A DNA stretch of 64,000 nt from Adiantum capillus-veneris (GCA_014529385.2 CM043942.1:111627641-111691640), one strand, 5' to 3'; counted from the first letter of the stretch, positions 21,774 through 33,987 are shown. Numbers and translations are program-made. Notes: generated by a model from the sequence alone, not told the origin.

Positions 21774-22573
21774 TCTCCCCTGTAACTGGCATCCCCCCTT
21801 CAGATTGCCATGCAGCCTTTAATATGCTCACACCCTAGATGGCATCGCACCCAACACAGCAAGTGGCCCCACCTTCTCCTGCAAGTCGACCCTCCAAATG
21901 GTGCAACCTGCCTTTTCTTTGCTTGCCCACTCATGCTCTCTTCCCATGCTGCATGCAGTGCCACCTCTTCCAGAGACGGCAGTCCAGCTCATTTTTGCTT
22001 GCCTGTTCACCACCCTTCAAAAGTTTACTTTTTAAAAAATTTCTTCAACGTGGGCACTGTTCCCACCATCAATCCATGCCTTCCTTTAGCTTTGCCCACC
22101 AAAGCATAACCATCTGATACAATGACCAAGAGTAAGCTTCAAGGCTCTTATACTGAAAGCATCTCCATGAGAAGAACTCACCAAGAACTCGCCAAGCAAC
22201 ACAATGCGATCATTTTTTCAACTTTGAACTCAACGCGGCATTCGACAAAACGTGTTTGACCGCAATGATTAGGCCGGTTCAAGCTTCATCTTGGTACCTC
22301 TCTCTCGATCCAATAATACCTCAAAATGAAGAGCCCAAAAAGCCGAGCCGTATGGCACATTGAAGCTATACTTTAGATACCTATAAATATTCCAATCCGT
22401 AGAGCTCCAAAACCACAACTTGACCAGTAAAAAGCCGCATTTGGCGTACACATCACTGTGAGACCTGCTCCAAAATGCATCTAAGTCTTGCCAAAGTCCA
22501 GTACCATCAACCTGCCTGATGCCATTTTCACGCTACTGACATTTCCATAGGTCGACACGGTTTGGGTGCACCA

Positions 22574-23670
22574 GGGTGGTCAATGGTGCGCCAACTTCCA
22601 AGCTATGCGACAAAAGTGGCAATATGGATTATAATGGCATTGGCGGGTTCTCACCAATGTTCAAAACAAAGTGTGCACATTTACTTTATTCTTTATTCCC
22701 AAAAACCATTTGGGGTGCCCCAATTGACCATCAGTCATTGAAAATAAAGTGGTCTTAGATGGGCACACACACTCAAATTTTTGCCCAATTTTTTGGCAAT
22801 TAGGCTTATCCAATGATGGGATAGCCTAGCATTCACATCAATTACATGATTTTATACTCATATATCATCAATTCCATCAATTCCTATGCATGCACACACT
22901 CAAGATTAGGTGCACACACACTTAAAATTTATGGAAGTTTTTTTCCTCTTTGGTCTATTACACGCACAATGATATTCATGCACACACAGGAATTCTTGTT
23001 GCAAATGAAGCTTAATCTTGACACACACATCATTCATTAGTCAAAATTCACCATCAATTTCATTCCAAAACAATCAAATTAGGCTCTCAAAGTATGTCAA
23101 TTGATTTACACACCTAATTTTAGCAATAAATTAGCAACACACAAAATCAAATTAATCACCCAGAAATTCAATGGAGTAGGCTAATGCACTTACAATCAAT
23201 TGCATCCAAGCAAATCCTTGCTCCACGCGACAATTCTACCATGCACACACATGTGTGGCTCTTCTAGATTAGTCCACAAATTGACCATTGTAGGCCAAAA
23301 ATAAAACACTCAAATCAATAGATTAGGCATAAATTAGCACAATTAACTTGATTAGAGTGATGATTCCACCTCTTATAAGGGGATTTAACATACATTACAC
23401 ATCAACCTTAGCGGTTAGGTTAGAAAAATTAGTAAAAATTAGCATGGAATTAGTACAATTAGCATGGAAATGAAGCGAAATTAGTAATGGTTAGTGAGAA
23501 GTTAGTGAAATTGGGGATTTTGGATATTCATAACTCACAAATTAGCTTTAATTACTTGCACAAACATCATCAAATCAAACCAAACTTGAGTTACACACAC
23601 TCAAAACCAATGAAATTAGTAGTGAAATTACTCTATTTTTAATATCCTCTACTCATTAGCTTAGGTTATC
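22574..23670 (-). other. Element E leader (internal region, partial)
   Basis: Sequence between the element F end and the element E PBS. It is AT-rich with many CACACA/ACTCAAA clusters (22830-23640). No frame with recognisable content on either strand. It is the start of the internal region of E; the rest was displaced by F. Confidence 0.5.
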
Positions 23671-23690
23671 GATCCCCGGCAACGACGCCA
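23671..23690 (-). promoter_or_regulatory. Element E primer binding site (tRNA-Asp)
   Basis: Minus strand TGGCGTCGTTGCCGGGGATC, one mismatch to the complement of the plant tRNA-Asp 3' end. Two bases from the LTR end. Confidence 0.85.
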
Positions 23691-23692
23691 AA

Positions 23693-24659
23693 TGTTGGGG
23701 AAAATTTTAGCATCACCTAATCAACCCAAGACCAAAAAAAATATCAATCATAAGATCAGCAACCCGGCTAGGGCATGGAAGCACGAGGGTCATTGAATGT
23801 ATCGAATGAGAGGATTCAAGAGAATGCTCTTTCAATGCAATAGAGATTAGCCAGGAATCACTAACTCTAATCACACAATAATCATCACTCAAGAATCACC
23901 TACACACATAAGCCCACCAAATTCCAACTTGTCGTAGACTAGAATCTCAAAGCACACTCTTGACAAGCACGCACTAATTGCATTGGTGTTGGCCTCTCCA
24001 ATCACCACATGCCAATCAAGGTACTTAATCAAAATCTACACACACAAGGTAAATGGTGCTTGAGATTCATTAAACGCATCCACACACGAGCAAACAATAG
24101 AGCACGTACACTAATCACAAGATTAAGACCTACTTAATCAACCTAATTCAAGATGTTAAATTATCACAAATTGAGTGCTCATAGAAGGATAGGAGTGGTC
24201 AATAAGCAAGAAGTCATCACACACACTCAAATCTAGAACAATGAGAAGGTAAAACTACTTCATGACATAATGGAATATAGAAGAATTAAGACTAATGAAG
24301 AAAGCAGAGATTAGATTAAGAAATGCTTCTCTAATTACAATGGATTAGCACTAGCCTTCTAAGCATGGGCATTAAGCTCAAGGCTAGGCCATCCATAAAG
24401 TGAACACTCAAGAGAGAGCTCTCAAGGATGGATACTCAAGAATGAATCCTCTTTGCATAAAACTTTCTTATAAAAGCTTGCACCACAATCCTTTCTACTA
24501 TGGGTTTAAGTTGAGCCCTCTAGCTAGCATATACAATTTGGAACTCCCAATGAGCCCGAGACCTTATACAATGTGGATAGGAAATATTGTGCACATCAAT
24601 AGAAAATCCCTCCCTTGGTGCATAATCGGTGTTTCATGTGTTAGTAGCCACTGCTAACA
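23693..24659 (-). mobile_element. Element E 5' LTR
   Basis: About 967 bp. Plus strand begins TGTTGGGG next to the PBS and ends GCTAACA at 24659, giving TGTTAG...CCCAACA termini on minus. A minus-strand TATA-like TTTTATAAG lies near 24470-24478 with a CT-rich leader downstream. The 5 bases after the end, ATAGA, are the expected target duplication within the element H LTR. Confidence 0.65.
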
Positions 24660-25088
24660 ATAGACGGGATAATTGGGCATCATTGCTAAGAATTTAGATG
24701 CATTCGGAGTCAGAAATGACTAGGTCAAAATCTCACTTGCTGTTAATAATCACATTATTTGTACTTCATCAAAAGTGAGATTTGAGACCATATGCATGTG
24801 TGCTTAGGTCTTTTATACTTGTCCTAGAAGTTTCCTAGCATTCGGATGTCATTTGATGTTGTAACGATCATGGTTTGCTTGCCGATTAGCGACTAGCTTT
24901 TGATGACTTAGGTCATTTGAGTGTAGCTTGAGTTAGATGTGAGTTGTTTGTTGTTTTCCAAGATATTGACACCCTCTTGTAGCCTCTATGCACTAGTCAA
25001 GTTCGCTTCACCCATGGATTGACAATTATGTTCGTGGTTCTTGCTATATCTGCAATAAGATAAGAGTGAGGTCAAAAACCCATCCACA
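24660..25088 (+). mobile_element. Element H 5' LTR, 3' part
   Basis: Ends CCATCCACA just before a plus-strand PBS. It resembles the element A LTR read in reverse (shared stretch around TAGCCTC(T/C)ATGCACTAGTCA), so H and A are relatives. Its upstream part is cut off by the element E insertion. Confidence 0.75.
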
Positions 25089-25090
25089 TT

Positions 25091-25108
25091 TGGCGCCGTT
25101 TCCGGGGA
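25091..25108 (+). promoter_or_regulatory. Element H primer binding site (tRNA-Asp)
   Basis: TGGCGCCGTTTCCGGGGA, one mismatch to the tRNA-Asp complement, two bases after the LTR. Confidence 0.85.
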
Positions 25109-28100
25109 TGAGTAGACCTAAACTAGGGAAAACAAGTGCGTCTTGTGTAGTTGTCCTTTAGCTTCCTCTAAGATCACCTAGAGTTAAACTTTCTCTTAAA
25201 AACTGCATAGCTTAAGAGTGTCGTCTTTTGCTATGTAGAGATAGCTTGGGAGTAGATTCTACTTGCTAAGTAACTTGTAGGATTGTAGGATTAGGTTAGG
25301 ATTTTGAGAATGATTGATGGACAAGAAAAGTCTTAAGATCAAGGCTCGGGAAATCGTAAAGAACAAGTGTTGTGGACACCTTCCATAATCCAATTGCAGT
25401 AGAACCTAGGAGTAGGGTAAGTAGAATCCAAGGTGGGATCTCAAATCATTGCTTACTCCGAAAGAATCATCTGTGAGTTGTTTATATGAAGTTACAGAAT
25501 TTCAGCTCTACGGCTTGAAACAACACTAAAAACCCGTCAACCACTGAATCTGGCTTGAGATTAGGCTCATAAAAGTTCTATGAACTAGTGGGTAAGCATA
25601 AGGATGCATTTGAGATAAATTTTTAAGAATTTGCAAAAACTCAAATTATTTATATTTTCTTGATAATTTAGGTCAAATTAAGTTTTGACTTGACTCAGAG
25701 GCTTAAAACATGTCCATTGAAAAATTTACAAAAAGTGTTCATTTTAGGCCAAAAGTAAATAATCATGGTTATTTACTTTTAACCCAAAATTGACCAAGGT
25801 TGATACCAGAGACTCTATGCATGATTACAAACATCTTTTGTGAAGGCTCATAGATTTTGGATCACAAAACAGACCAAAAACTTGGAAAAATTTAAAGTTT
25901 GTACTATTTGTCAAGAAATTGAGTTTGACTTGATAAATCTAGTTCAAATTTTGTGAAACTTGACTCAGAGGCTTAAAAAATTTCACAAAAAGATTGACCA
26001 TTGAAAAATTTGCAAAAAGTCTTCATTTTAGGCCAAAAGTAAATAATTGTGATTATTTAGTTTTAGCCCAAAATTGACCAAGGTTGATACCTGAGACTCT
26101 ATGCATGATTACAAACATCTTTTGTGAAGGCTCGTAGAGTTTCGATCACAAAACATACCAAAAACTTGATAAAAACTGAAATCTATACTGATTGTCGAGA
26201 AATTGAGTTTGACTTGATAAATCTTATTCAAATTTGGTGGGACTTGACTCAAAGGCTTAGTTTAAAGTGTTTAACATGTGTGTATGTCCAGATGATAAAA
26301 AAATATGCTAAAATTCGTTAGAAGTAAATAGATATGATTATTTAATTACTTTTGTCCAATTTTGGTCAACCAAGCATACCACAAGTTCTTTCATGTTGTA
26401 TTGAGCACTCACATCAAATTTGATAAGATTTGGATCTATAAAGTGAAAATTGTGGCCAGATTTGTAAAGTCAATCTGTAGACAAAAAATTATTGACAAAT
26501 TGAGCACAGGTTATCCCAACTTGGTGAAACTTGGCTAGGGAGCTTAAGTTGAGTTGCTCTACCTGTTGTATCAACAATTTTGCAAAAAGTTGCTAAAATT
26601 TTCCAAAAGTAAATAATCGCGATTATTTACATCTGCTCCAGAATTGAGATTTTTTGCACAATTGAGTACGCCACAAGTTCATATCACATAGAGTCCACGT
26701 ATCAAGTTTGGTAAAATTTAGATCACAAATACTTAAGCCAGATTCTCGAAAATTGAGTCTACGGACACTAAACATTTGATAACTTGGACAAATCTTGTTC
26801 AAACTCAGTGAAACTTGTTCGGAGACTATAACAAGGTGTCTATATGGAAAAACATTCTAAAAAGTGAGAAAAACTGAGAAAAGTAAATATTCGGATTATT
26901 TACATTTGCTCCAAAATTGAGATTTTTTGCACAATTGAGTATGCCACAAGATCAAGCATATCAAGTAGAATATACATATCAAGTTTCGTGAAATTTGGAT
27001 CACAAAAGTGAGACTCAAGCCAAATTCTCAAAAACCGAGTCTATGGACACTAAACAGTTGATAACTTGGATAAATCTTGTTCAAACTCAGTGAAACTCGT
27101 CCGGAGACTACAACAATGTGTCTATATGGCAAAAGAATTCTAAAAAGTGAGAAAAACTGAGAAAAGTAAATAATTGGATTATTTACATTTGCTCCAAAAT
27201 TGAGATTTTTTGCACATCTGAGTATGACACAGGTCGAGCATATCAAGTAGACTCCACATATCTAGTTTGGTGAAATTTGGATCACAAAAGTGAGATTTGA
27301 GCCAGATTCTCAAAAACGGAGTCTGCGAACACTAAACAGTTGATAACTTGGACAAATCTTGTTCAAACTTAGTGAAACTTGTTTGGCAACTACAACAAGG
27401 TATCTATATGGAAAAACAATTCTAAAAAGCGAGAAATTTGAGAAAAATAAAAAATTAGATTATTTACTTTTGAGCCCCACAGACAAGATTTTGGACTTTT
27501 GAGCTTGTACGGTGTTAGAGCAACATAATACAAGGTCTCTAGTCAAGTTTGGGTTCCATTGAATCAAAATTAATACATGATAACTCAATTTTTAGGTTGC
27601 AGATAGTCCTTTGGCTCTTTGCAAGGATAGAATTTGAAAATTTCAATTGCTGACTCATTTAGCTCAAATTGAAGTGATATACATAGACCAATCACAATAG
27701 CTAGCAAAAAGTTGAGTAGTTTGAGCGAACGATCAAAAACCTATCAAAATGGGATCGAGCGTATAAAAGTGCAGTTCAAAATGGATTTTTAGTAAAATCA
27801 AACCATTAGGAAAGTTTCACGCATGGAACTTGTGAATCGGGCACAAATCACATTAGACTAGAGGTTAGGTTATTCAAGGCCTAGATTTCCATCAATTCAA
27901 AGACTGCCTGATACTTTTGAGCTAGAGTTAATCAACTCTTGTGAGTCTAAGGGCAATCAACTGCCAAAAGTTCTTTGGCAAAAGCAGGAGTAATTCTGCT
28001 AATCAATACTAGGATCTGCTAAGAGATAGTTCTTAGAGACCAAGACGACATGGAGTCAAGTCGAGCCGAGAGTTCAAATGCACGAGAACCAAAGCTAACC

Positions 28101-28210
28101 ATTAGTAGTAGCAACACATGCACAACTCTGCAACATAGCAAATTTTACAACTATATGGCTACATTGGAGATAAAGTTTTATATACAGATTCAAAAGGCCA
28201 TAGGTATCTT
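25109..28210 (+). repeat. Element H leader with ~284-bp palindromic tandem repeats
   Basis: No gene was found in 3.1 kb. Seven units have cores at 25751-25780, 26035-26064, 26322-26353, 26609-26630, 26883-26903, 27166-27186 and about 27441-27470, spaced 284, 285, 285, 274, 283 and 280 bp. The core is GTAAATAA...TTATTTAC around a variable centre; at 26609 it is a perfect 22-nt palindrome with arm GTAAATAATCG. Flanking phrases recur in each unit (AAATTTGGATCACAAA, GTTCAAA(C/T)T(C/T)AGTGAAACTTG). The flanks diverge more than the ends of the palindromes. Confidence 0.85.
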
Positions 28211-29360
28211 ATGACTAGCAAAAGTAGCACAGGAGCCATGATCCTATTGATCAGAGTAAAGCCAAATTCAGAGAACTTTCAAATGTTCACAGACTTTAGT
28301 GAAGCCAGGTATTGCAAGCTCAAAGATGAAGTGCAGATAGAAGTGCAAAAGATGGATCCAAGTGGTTATCCGAAAACCTGCACAAGCCAGCAAAGCATCC
28401 ATTTAGTGCATATGCAATCAGGATCATTGTACATGGATTACATTGGTCAAATCTATAGTCGAGAACCAGTATTGGAAGATCCAATAGATCAGTCAATTGA
28501 AGCCAATCTATTTGGAGAATCAAGTTAAAGACAATACAAAGGTCAAGATGGAGCATTCAAGAGCTTGATGCTCAGTGTTTTAAAAGAAGATGCCAACAAC
28601 TTGGCGAGTACAGAAGTGGAAACTTCTCACATGACAAAACCAAATGAAATACCACCAGTCATGGCATATTGCTCAGATTGTGGAAGAAAAAGTGGACATT
28701 TTTATGAAGATTATCCAAGAAATACAGACAACCAAGGACACTTCAACTGCCAAGCAAAGCATGGAGCAAATTGTAAACGTGAATCCCAATTTATCACCGA
28801 AGGTCAAAAAGAGTGTAAGGTTTACAAATGATTATGCATTCACTATCACAAGTGTGCAATCATTCACAAGTCTAAGGGACACATCAAAACGAATGATGTT
28901 AGCTTTGTATGGCACACATAATTCATATTGCACACTATGTGGACCAAAAAGGGCAACTATACAAAAAGGATCAACTACTGTTTGAACGGCCCACATCCCA
29001 GCTCATAGAAGTGCATCCAGTGATAGATGAGAAAGGATGGTTCATTTCAAAGGATAGAATCTATTATAGCCCATCCTCTCTAGAGTTGAATGATATTACT
29101 AGAGTGAACCCAAAAATCTGTTTAGAGCCAAACTCTCCTCCATCAAAAATCAAGCTTCGACGTTGTGACCAAACGAGCATATACTTTGACCAGAATAGAT
29201 GAAGATATAGACAAAAGTCTAAAATCTATGATGCCATGGGTCCTCAAACTACAAAAGCTCATATCATAGGAGACCCATGGGATAGACAATATCAGGGAAA
29301 AGATAATGCTATCTACAGCTTGACTTGGGGAATAATTTGTCATGTTTCATGGAGATACAT
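28211..29360 (+). pseudogene. Element H gag relic with zinc knuckle
   Basis: Frames 28211-28528, 28565-28831 and 28909-29202 follow the leader. The 28565-28831 frame has AYCSDCGRKSGHFYEDYPRN, aligned with the second zinc knuckle of elements A (AYCGVCRRKGGHFLENCPKN) and C (AYFTECGVTHLIPDCPKN); the last Cys is lost here. The 28909-29202 frame (WFISKDRIYYSPSSLELND) is not recognised. Stops and frame changes separate the pieces, and no capsid core was identified. The region is shorter than the A or C gag. Confidence 0.6.
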
Positions 29361-29463
29361 AGGAAACTATGCAGAAGGTTTACAAATAATAAACATCAAT
29401 TGTGCTACCTAAAGTGTTCCTTCACAATCCCAGTAGGTGAGACTAAACTAGAGCCAAAGAATT

Positions 29464-30694
29464 TTGAACTCTCATAATGGAGCAGGCTATAGTGATCACC
29501 CTAGGAAGGGGGGAGCTACAAATCCATCAAGCTCAGTGGTAGTACCAAGATATGCTACACCAGTAAGAAGCCGTAGAACTTCTAGCCAACGGACCCCTTC
29601 GAAGAAAAAATCATTGAAAGATCATATGGTTGTTGGAAGTTTTCCATTTACCCAGATCCCATCAAAATCTGTAAAAAAAATGTTTGTATGAAGATCATGA
29701 GGGACAAAAGTTTCAATTGTTTTGATTGGGACTTGCTAACTTGGTCTGACCAATGAATTGGATGCTGCCCTGCCAGGTTCACTCTCATCTACCTCGAGAG
29801 CTCCAAAGAAGAAAATCATGAAAGAAAAATTTGATGAGCTCCCACCATACTAGTTAGAAGAAAACTCCCTCAAGGAAGCAAATGTCACCTGGCTGTCAAA
29901 AGAACAGCTTGAAAGTCAACATGTCACTATATACCATGGCTCATTCAAAAGCACACACGGATCTAAAGTGGAAGTTGAAATGTTGCCAAAGGAAGCTCAA
30001 GTGCTTGTCAAAGAAGAGGCAATTAGGCCATTTTGAGAAATAATTGGCCTTAAAGGCTACCTCGAATTAGAGCCTTGTGGTGTAGACTAGAAGAGGGCTT
30101 ATGAGCTCCTACATAGCATTACAGAAGAAGGAAGGGCAACCATCTCGGATTTGAATGACTCTCCAATAGAGGTGTACATCACAGAAGACGAGCTTGTTGA
30201 ATCCCTAAGGCTGCAAAGAGGAGGAAAACTTGTGAGAGACAGAGGGTTGCTCACAGTCGGCATTTTCACCATTCGGTCAACCTCCTTCTTGGATCTAAAA
30301 GAAAGAGGGATAGAGCGGGAAATTCGGCTCTATCATCAGCACTTTCATTTCATTTTTAAAAGACCTCCCAAATACATAGTTCCAAATTATGTCGTGGCAT
30401 CCACATTCACACAGGCCTCAAAGAGAGAAGTCATGACAGAAGTAGACCATGCACAATATATTCACACCACTCTCACTCATGTGAAAAACCCAGAGAACAT
30501 CACCTCCTTGGAGCTTCATAAGTATTAACAAGGATTGCTTACCATGCTATTGGCCAGGTAGAGCATTTGATGCCTGCTGTCCTAGAGCAAAATCTATGGC
30601 TACTGAACAAAAATGAAGAAGAAGAAGTGTTGATGGGAGCAAAGCGATACCCGGACCCTGACGGCCTCTAAAACGCCGAGAGCCGATGGCACGC
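29464..30694 (+). pseudogene. Element H accessory ORF, N-terminal domain relic
   Basis: From about 29800 the plus-strand reading aligns with the element C accessory ORF at 59740-60540: YHGSFKSTHGSKVEVEMLPK against YQGVFKDTEGNVIELPMLPR, ELEPCGVD-KRAYELLHSI against EAVPVGVDIKRVWEFVTTI, EVYITEDELVESLRL against EIVITEQVVADALDL, and FIFKRPPKYIVPNYVVASTF against HMCTKRPQKYRMPPGAIATTF. H has TAG/TGA stops near 29850, 30035 and 30090, so it is dead; the cleanest open piece is 30151-30528. It follows gag directly with no pol between. It ends where the element C LTR begins. The fold resembles the domain called 'putative plant transposon protein' by eye only; its function is unknown. Confidence 0.75.
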
Positions 30695-31636
30695 AGTTAG
30701 AAGCTGGACACACCCCACGAAAACTAACTACTTGGAAGATTATCATTTTTTGTAATTATTCATTTATTGAGGAAACCTAATTTTTCACCTTCTAAATATT
30801 GGGGCTTACAGAAGTTTCCAGATTGTATCCCAGTTTTGATAGATAGATTGAGTAGATGGTTGATTTGGAACTTTAGGGTTTGAGAATTGTAAGGTATATA
30901 TACCACTTTTTGACCTTAATGAAAAACCTTTTGTCATTTTAAAAAGAAGTTTTGAAGTCTGTGAGTGAGCGTACTGTGTACGAGAGAGAGAGAGAGAGAG
31001 AGTGTGAGCTTCATCTTGACGCTACGTGTGCACCAGTGGTCGGAATCGAGTGCGGAGAAGTGCAATGTGTTGCCCCCGACGAGAGCTACGCGTCGATACC
31101 TACATTGCGCGCGTATGGTCCAGTTTTGCGAGCTCCTTCTACAAGCTTCATCTGGTGATTTGGTGAGCATACGTTGTCCGATTTTGCATTGCAGCATATC
31201 CACACGTTCACATATAGTAGAACTACACATTAGGCAATTTAGATTTGGAAACGAAGACCTGCAAATTTCGGCCAGACATCCTACGTGATTTTGCACCGGG
31301 TGATTTGGGTTGGGGTTTTGGTTCATAGACCTTAGGGAGAGCGACCTATTGGTATTAGTAGGGTCTCCTTCAAGTTCTATGGTGTTTCGAGATTGTTTGA
31401 TGGGTGTTCGGCTCTAGAAAGCGTTGTAGGAAGTTTCCTCTTATGCACTCTCGAAGGCTGTGACTTAGACAATTGATAGAGACCTCTGTAGGAATTAATT
31501 AGGAGTCGGTCAAGTGTAGATTGACACCTTATGCTTGCTTCCACACGCCTGCGGGTCGAGCTTCGTCCTTAGCTGAAATTATATGTTAGGTGAGTTCTCG
31601 ATGTGCTGACATCCATCGCAGCGTATCTGTCCAACA
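30695..31636 (+). mobile_element. Element C 5' LTR
   Basis: 942 bp, starting AGTTAGAAG (TGTTAGAAG in the 3' copy, so the terminal T is mutated) and ending TCCAACA. TATA-like GGTATATATACC at 30894-30905. It contains a (GA)n run at about 30982-31001 and a half-copy of the element's palindrome (AGACATCCTACG, 31274-31285). Confidence 0.9.
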
Positions 31637-31637
31637 T

Positions 31638-31657
31638 TGGCGCCGCTGCCGGGGACG
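31638..31657 (+). promoter_or_regulatory. Element C primer binding site (tRNA-Asp)
   Basis: TGGCGCCGCTGCCGGGGACG, one base after the LTR end. Close to the tRNA-Asp complement. Confidence 0.85.
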
Positions 31658-33480
31658 AAAACCTTAGGTAGGTGGCTGAGACTAATCCTTGAGGATAGGG
31701 ATTTTTGGCTTGCCAAGAGTCTCGTTTTACATTTAGATAGGATCAGAGGGTGGAGGACTCTCTAGGTCTTAGAGGGAGTCTAGGAAGCGTGTGTCTGGCC
31801 TAGATCCTTTGACTTAGGTAGATTTAGGTAGACTAAGATAGTTTTAGGTATTAGTTGAGTTTGAGTAGGATTTGGAGTGGTAGAAGCGGTGAGAGGAAAG
31901 CTTGAGAGTCCGGAGAGGCCAGAAAGCAACCAAAACACCATTATCTCCATTTCACAGGATAAGTAGGAGTAGAGTAAGTAGGACATCATGATTCAGGATC
32001 TAGAGCACTTCATGTATGTATACTTGCTTGGTAAATTCATCACAAGTTTGTAAAAGACGCAAAAAGACGCAAAAGTGTGTTTGAAAGCCTAAGTGAAGTC
32101 CAAAAGTTACTGTGAGTGTTTCTGATAGAGCTACAAAGCATCAAGAGCATTTCTGTCAGAAAAAAATTTAATTTCAAGCTAGGAGACATCCTACGTGTAG
32201 GATGTCTACAGGCTAATCTGGTGGGAATTTTGGGATTTTGAGTTGACCAGTGTGTTTAGAAGGTGGGGTTTACCCTATTTTCAACTGGAAAGTGAAAATT
32301 TGACCATATCTTGACAGGATAAGGCCAGGTAGACTGAAATTGCCAGACATCCTACCCAAATTGTGCCAAAACATTATTTTAAGACCAAAACCATAAGATG
32401 GTTGCATGAGCATGTCTTGCATGATATATTGAGTGACTAAGAGGGGTTTCATCTCATTTGGGTGAGAAAATTGGGTTCAAAGCAGACTTTAGCACTTTTG
32501 ACTGAAAAAGGCAAGAACAGCTAAAAATTGGGGACTTTTGAAATCCAAACCAAAATCTAAGCATACCACTGGGTTGCTGACATCAAGGGGAAGCTGTGGG
32601 TTAAGTCTGGGGTCAAACAGGCCAAAAAGACATCCTACGCGTAGGATTTCTTCTATGTGATTTTGCACTCCAAACCAAATTTTGAGCATACCAAAGTGAT
32701 CAGCAACTCAAGGGGAGCCTGTGTTTTGAATTTAAAGCCATTCTGATGAAAAATACATCCTACGCGTAGGATGTCTAAAGCAAGAAATTGAAGCCAGATA
32801 CTGACTGAGAGCATAGCAATGTGTTGTATAGCCTAAGGCAAGCCTCCAGGTCAATTTTGGTCCAAATTGGAGTTGATTAGATTGATCAAGATTAGCAATA
32901 GGCTGTCGGAACAGATTTCTGACTCATTGACCAGCTTATAGGTGTCCAAGTCAAAAAGTAAAAAACAGTTGTAGACTCAGCACATCAAGGGGAATCCATA
33001 GTGCAAAAATCTAGGCAAAACAAAGCAGGAGACATCCTACGCGTAGAATGTCTACTGGGACCTACTGAGGAGAAACTTTAACTGGGCTTAGACAGTGAGA
33101 TTCCATTTGGCTTAAGGGTTCCAGAACTTCTTTCAGAAGTAAATTTGGACCTTGTTTGTCCATTTGACGGAGCAAAGACTGAATTCAGACCTTTTTGCGT
33201 AACTTGACCAACATCCGAGGGAAGTACAGTTCCAGATTGGCAAACCTAATCCAGAACATCAGCAGTGTATAAAATACAGTAGTGGTTGAGATTAACTCTC
33301 CAGTTATACCAATCATTACTAAGATAACCTCTAGCAGATAAATGCTTTGATTCGATTGCTGAAATTAAACGCTTGTGTATAGGTATATTCAGCAGCAAAG
33401 CAAGAAGTTGTGCGGAGACTGATCCTTTTCCAGGTGAGTGGTTGGATTTGTGATAAATTGCATTGATAAGTTTGATGAAT
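31658..33480 (+). repeat. Element C leader with CGCG-centred palindromes
   Basis: No gene was seen. A 24-nt palindrome (arm AGACATCCTA, centre CGCG, then the reverse complement of the arm) occurs at 32184-32207, 32628-32651, 32753-32776 and 33030-33053, each with a single mismatch, plus a half-site at 32345-32355. The flanks are shared with the post-pol array, for example TTCTGATGAAAAA before the core at 32743 and 59528. Confidence 0.9.
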
Positions 33481-33728
33481 TTAAGATAAGGAAGATACAT
33501 TGTTAGAGACCAGAAGGTGGCAGGTGACCAAGGTAGCTTAGTGTCCACCGAGGAGAGTGTAACTCAGGCAAGGCTACATCCGCTAGCACCGATTATTGAG
33601 GAAGGTAGTGATACTGACACTTCGTCAGACAAATCTTTCTTCTTGATGGGTAGTCAACAGCCAGGAGGTTTCACCTATGACGGACCAATGCCAGGAGGAA
33701 GCACCTCCCTAAATCCTTTGAATGATTC
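33481..33728 (+). pseudogene. Element C gag, N-terminal fragment
   Basis: The frame VRDQKVAGDQGSLVSTEE and on to PGGSTSLNPLNDS corresponds to the first residues of element A gag (NLRSDRVLGNS, VSTKES, TGTSLKLKH). No ATG remains; the codon at the expected position is changed and a TAA lies upstream. The frame runs into the element B LTR at 33729 and resumes in phase at 45970 (NDS then KLTVIFLEG), which shows B interrupted it. Confidence 0.8.
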
Positions 33729-33987
33729 TGAAGCGGTCCGGGGCGGGCAACAAGAAGAGCAACCTCTAGACACCCTTCAAGGCTCCCGTGCTGCTCAATG
33801 GGGCTGGGGCACAACACAACACAAACCAAAACAACAAACCCCCAGCCAAATCCCAACTACACAAGGGGCACCACCTAGTTTAAGAGCGAACTAGGATGCA
33901 AAAGAGGAGAATCGTTAGAGCAACCCACAAACAAGCAAGGAATTTACACTAACCCTAACACCAATGGAACACTCTCACACACTAAAA

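Larger units (their letters stand above)
13146..22573 (-). mobile_element. Element F: tandem LTR-int-LTR-int-LTR array of a gag-only element
   Basis: A ~4.02-kb unit is repeated: LTR copies end at 14283, 18319 and 22573 with the same GGGTGCACCA, and two ~2.1-kb internal regions (14284-16431 and 18320-20452) are colinear copies. Minus-strand PBSs adjoin LTR2 and LTR3, and purine tracts adjoin LTR1 and LTR2, so each unit has proper retrotransposon ends. The internal region codes only for gag-like and acidic protein fragments; no protease, RT or integrase was found in either copy. The array is best explained by unequal recombination between LTRs of adjacent or sister copies. LTR1 is truncated at its inner side by element G. 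Confidence 0.85.
20453..22573 (-). mobile_element. Element F LTR copy 3 (complete, with internal triplication)
   Basis: About 2.12 kb, from TGCAAAGG to GGGTGCACCA. It is the 5' LTR of the array: TATA on minus at 20501-20510 and the PBS at its left side. It is longer than LTR2 because of an internal direct repeat at 21393-21773. The base after the end starts GGGTG, the expected target duplication; the partner is outside the window. Confidence 0.85.

Noticed and set aside
22840-23640. CACACA-rich stretch as a microsatellite locus
   Set aside because: The CA clusters are short and scattered within the element E leader, without a single long run.
23671-23690. Possible tRNA-Asp gene fragment
   Set aside because: Only the 3'-end complement is present, directly beside an LTR end; it is a primer binding site, as at 25091, 31638 and 5995.
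25751-27470. Regularly spaced palindromic repeats that could suggest a CRISPR array
   Set aside because: The period is ~284 bp, spacers are themselves repeats, the host is a plant, and the array lies in a retrotransposon leader.
30981-31001. (GA)n runs in element C and B LTRs as regulatory GAGA elements
   Set aside because: They differ in length between paired LTRs, as expected for neutral microsatellites; no further support for function.
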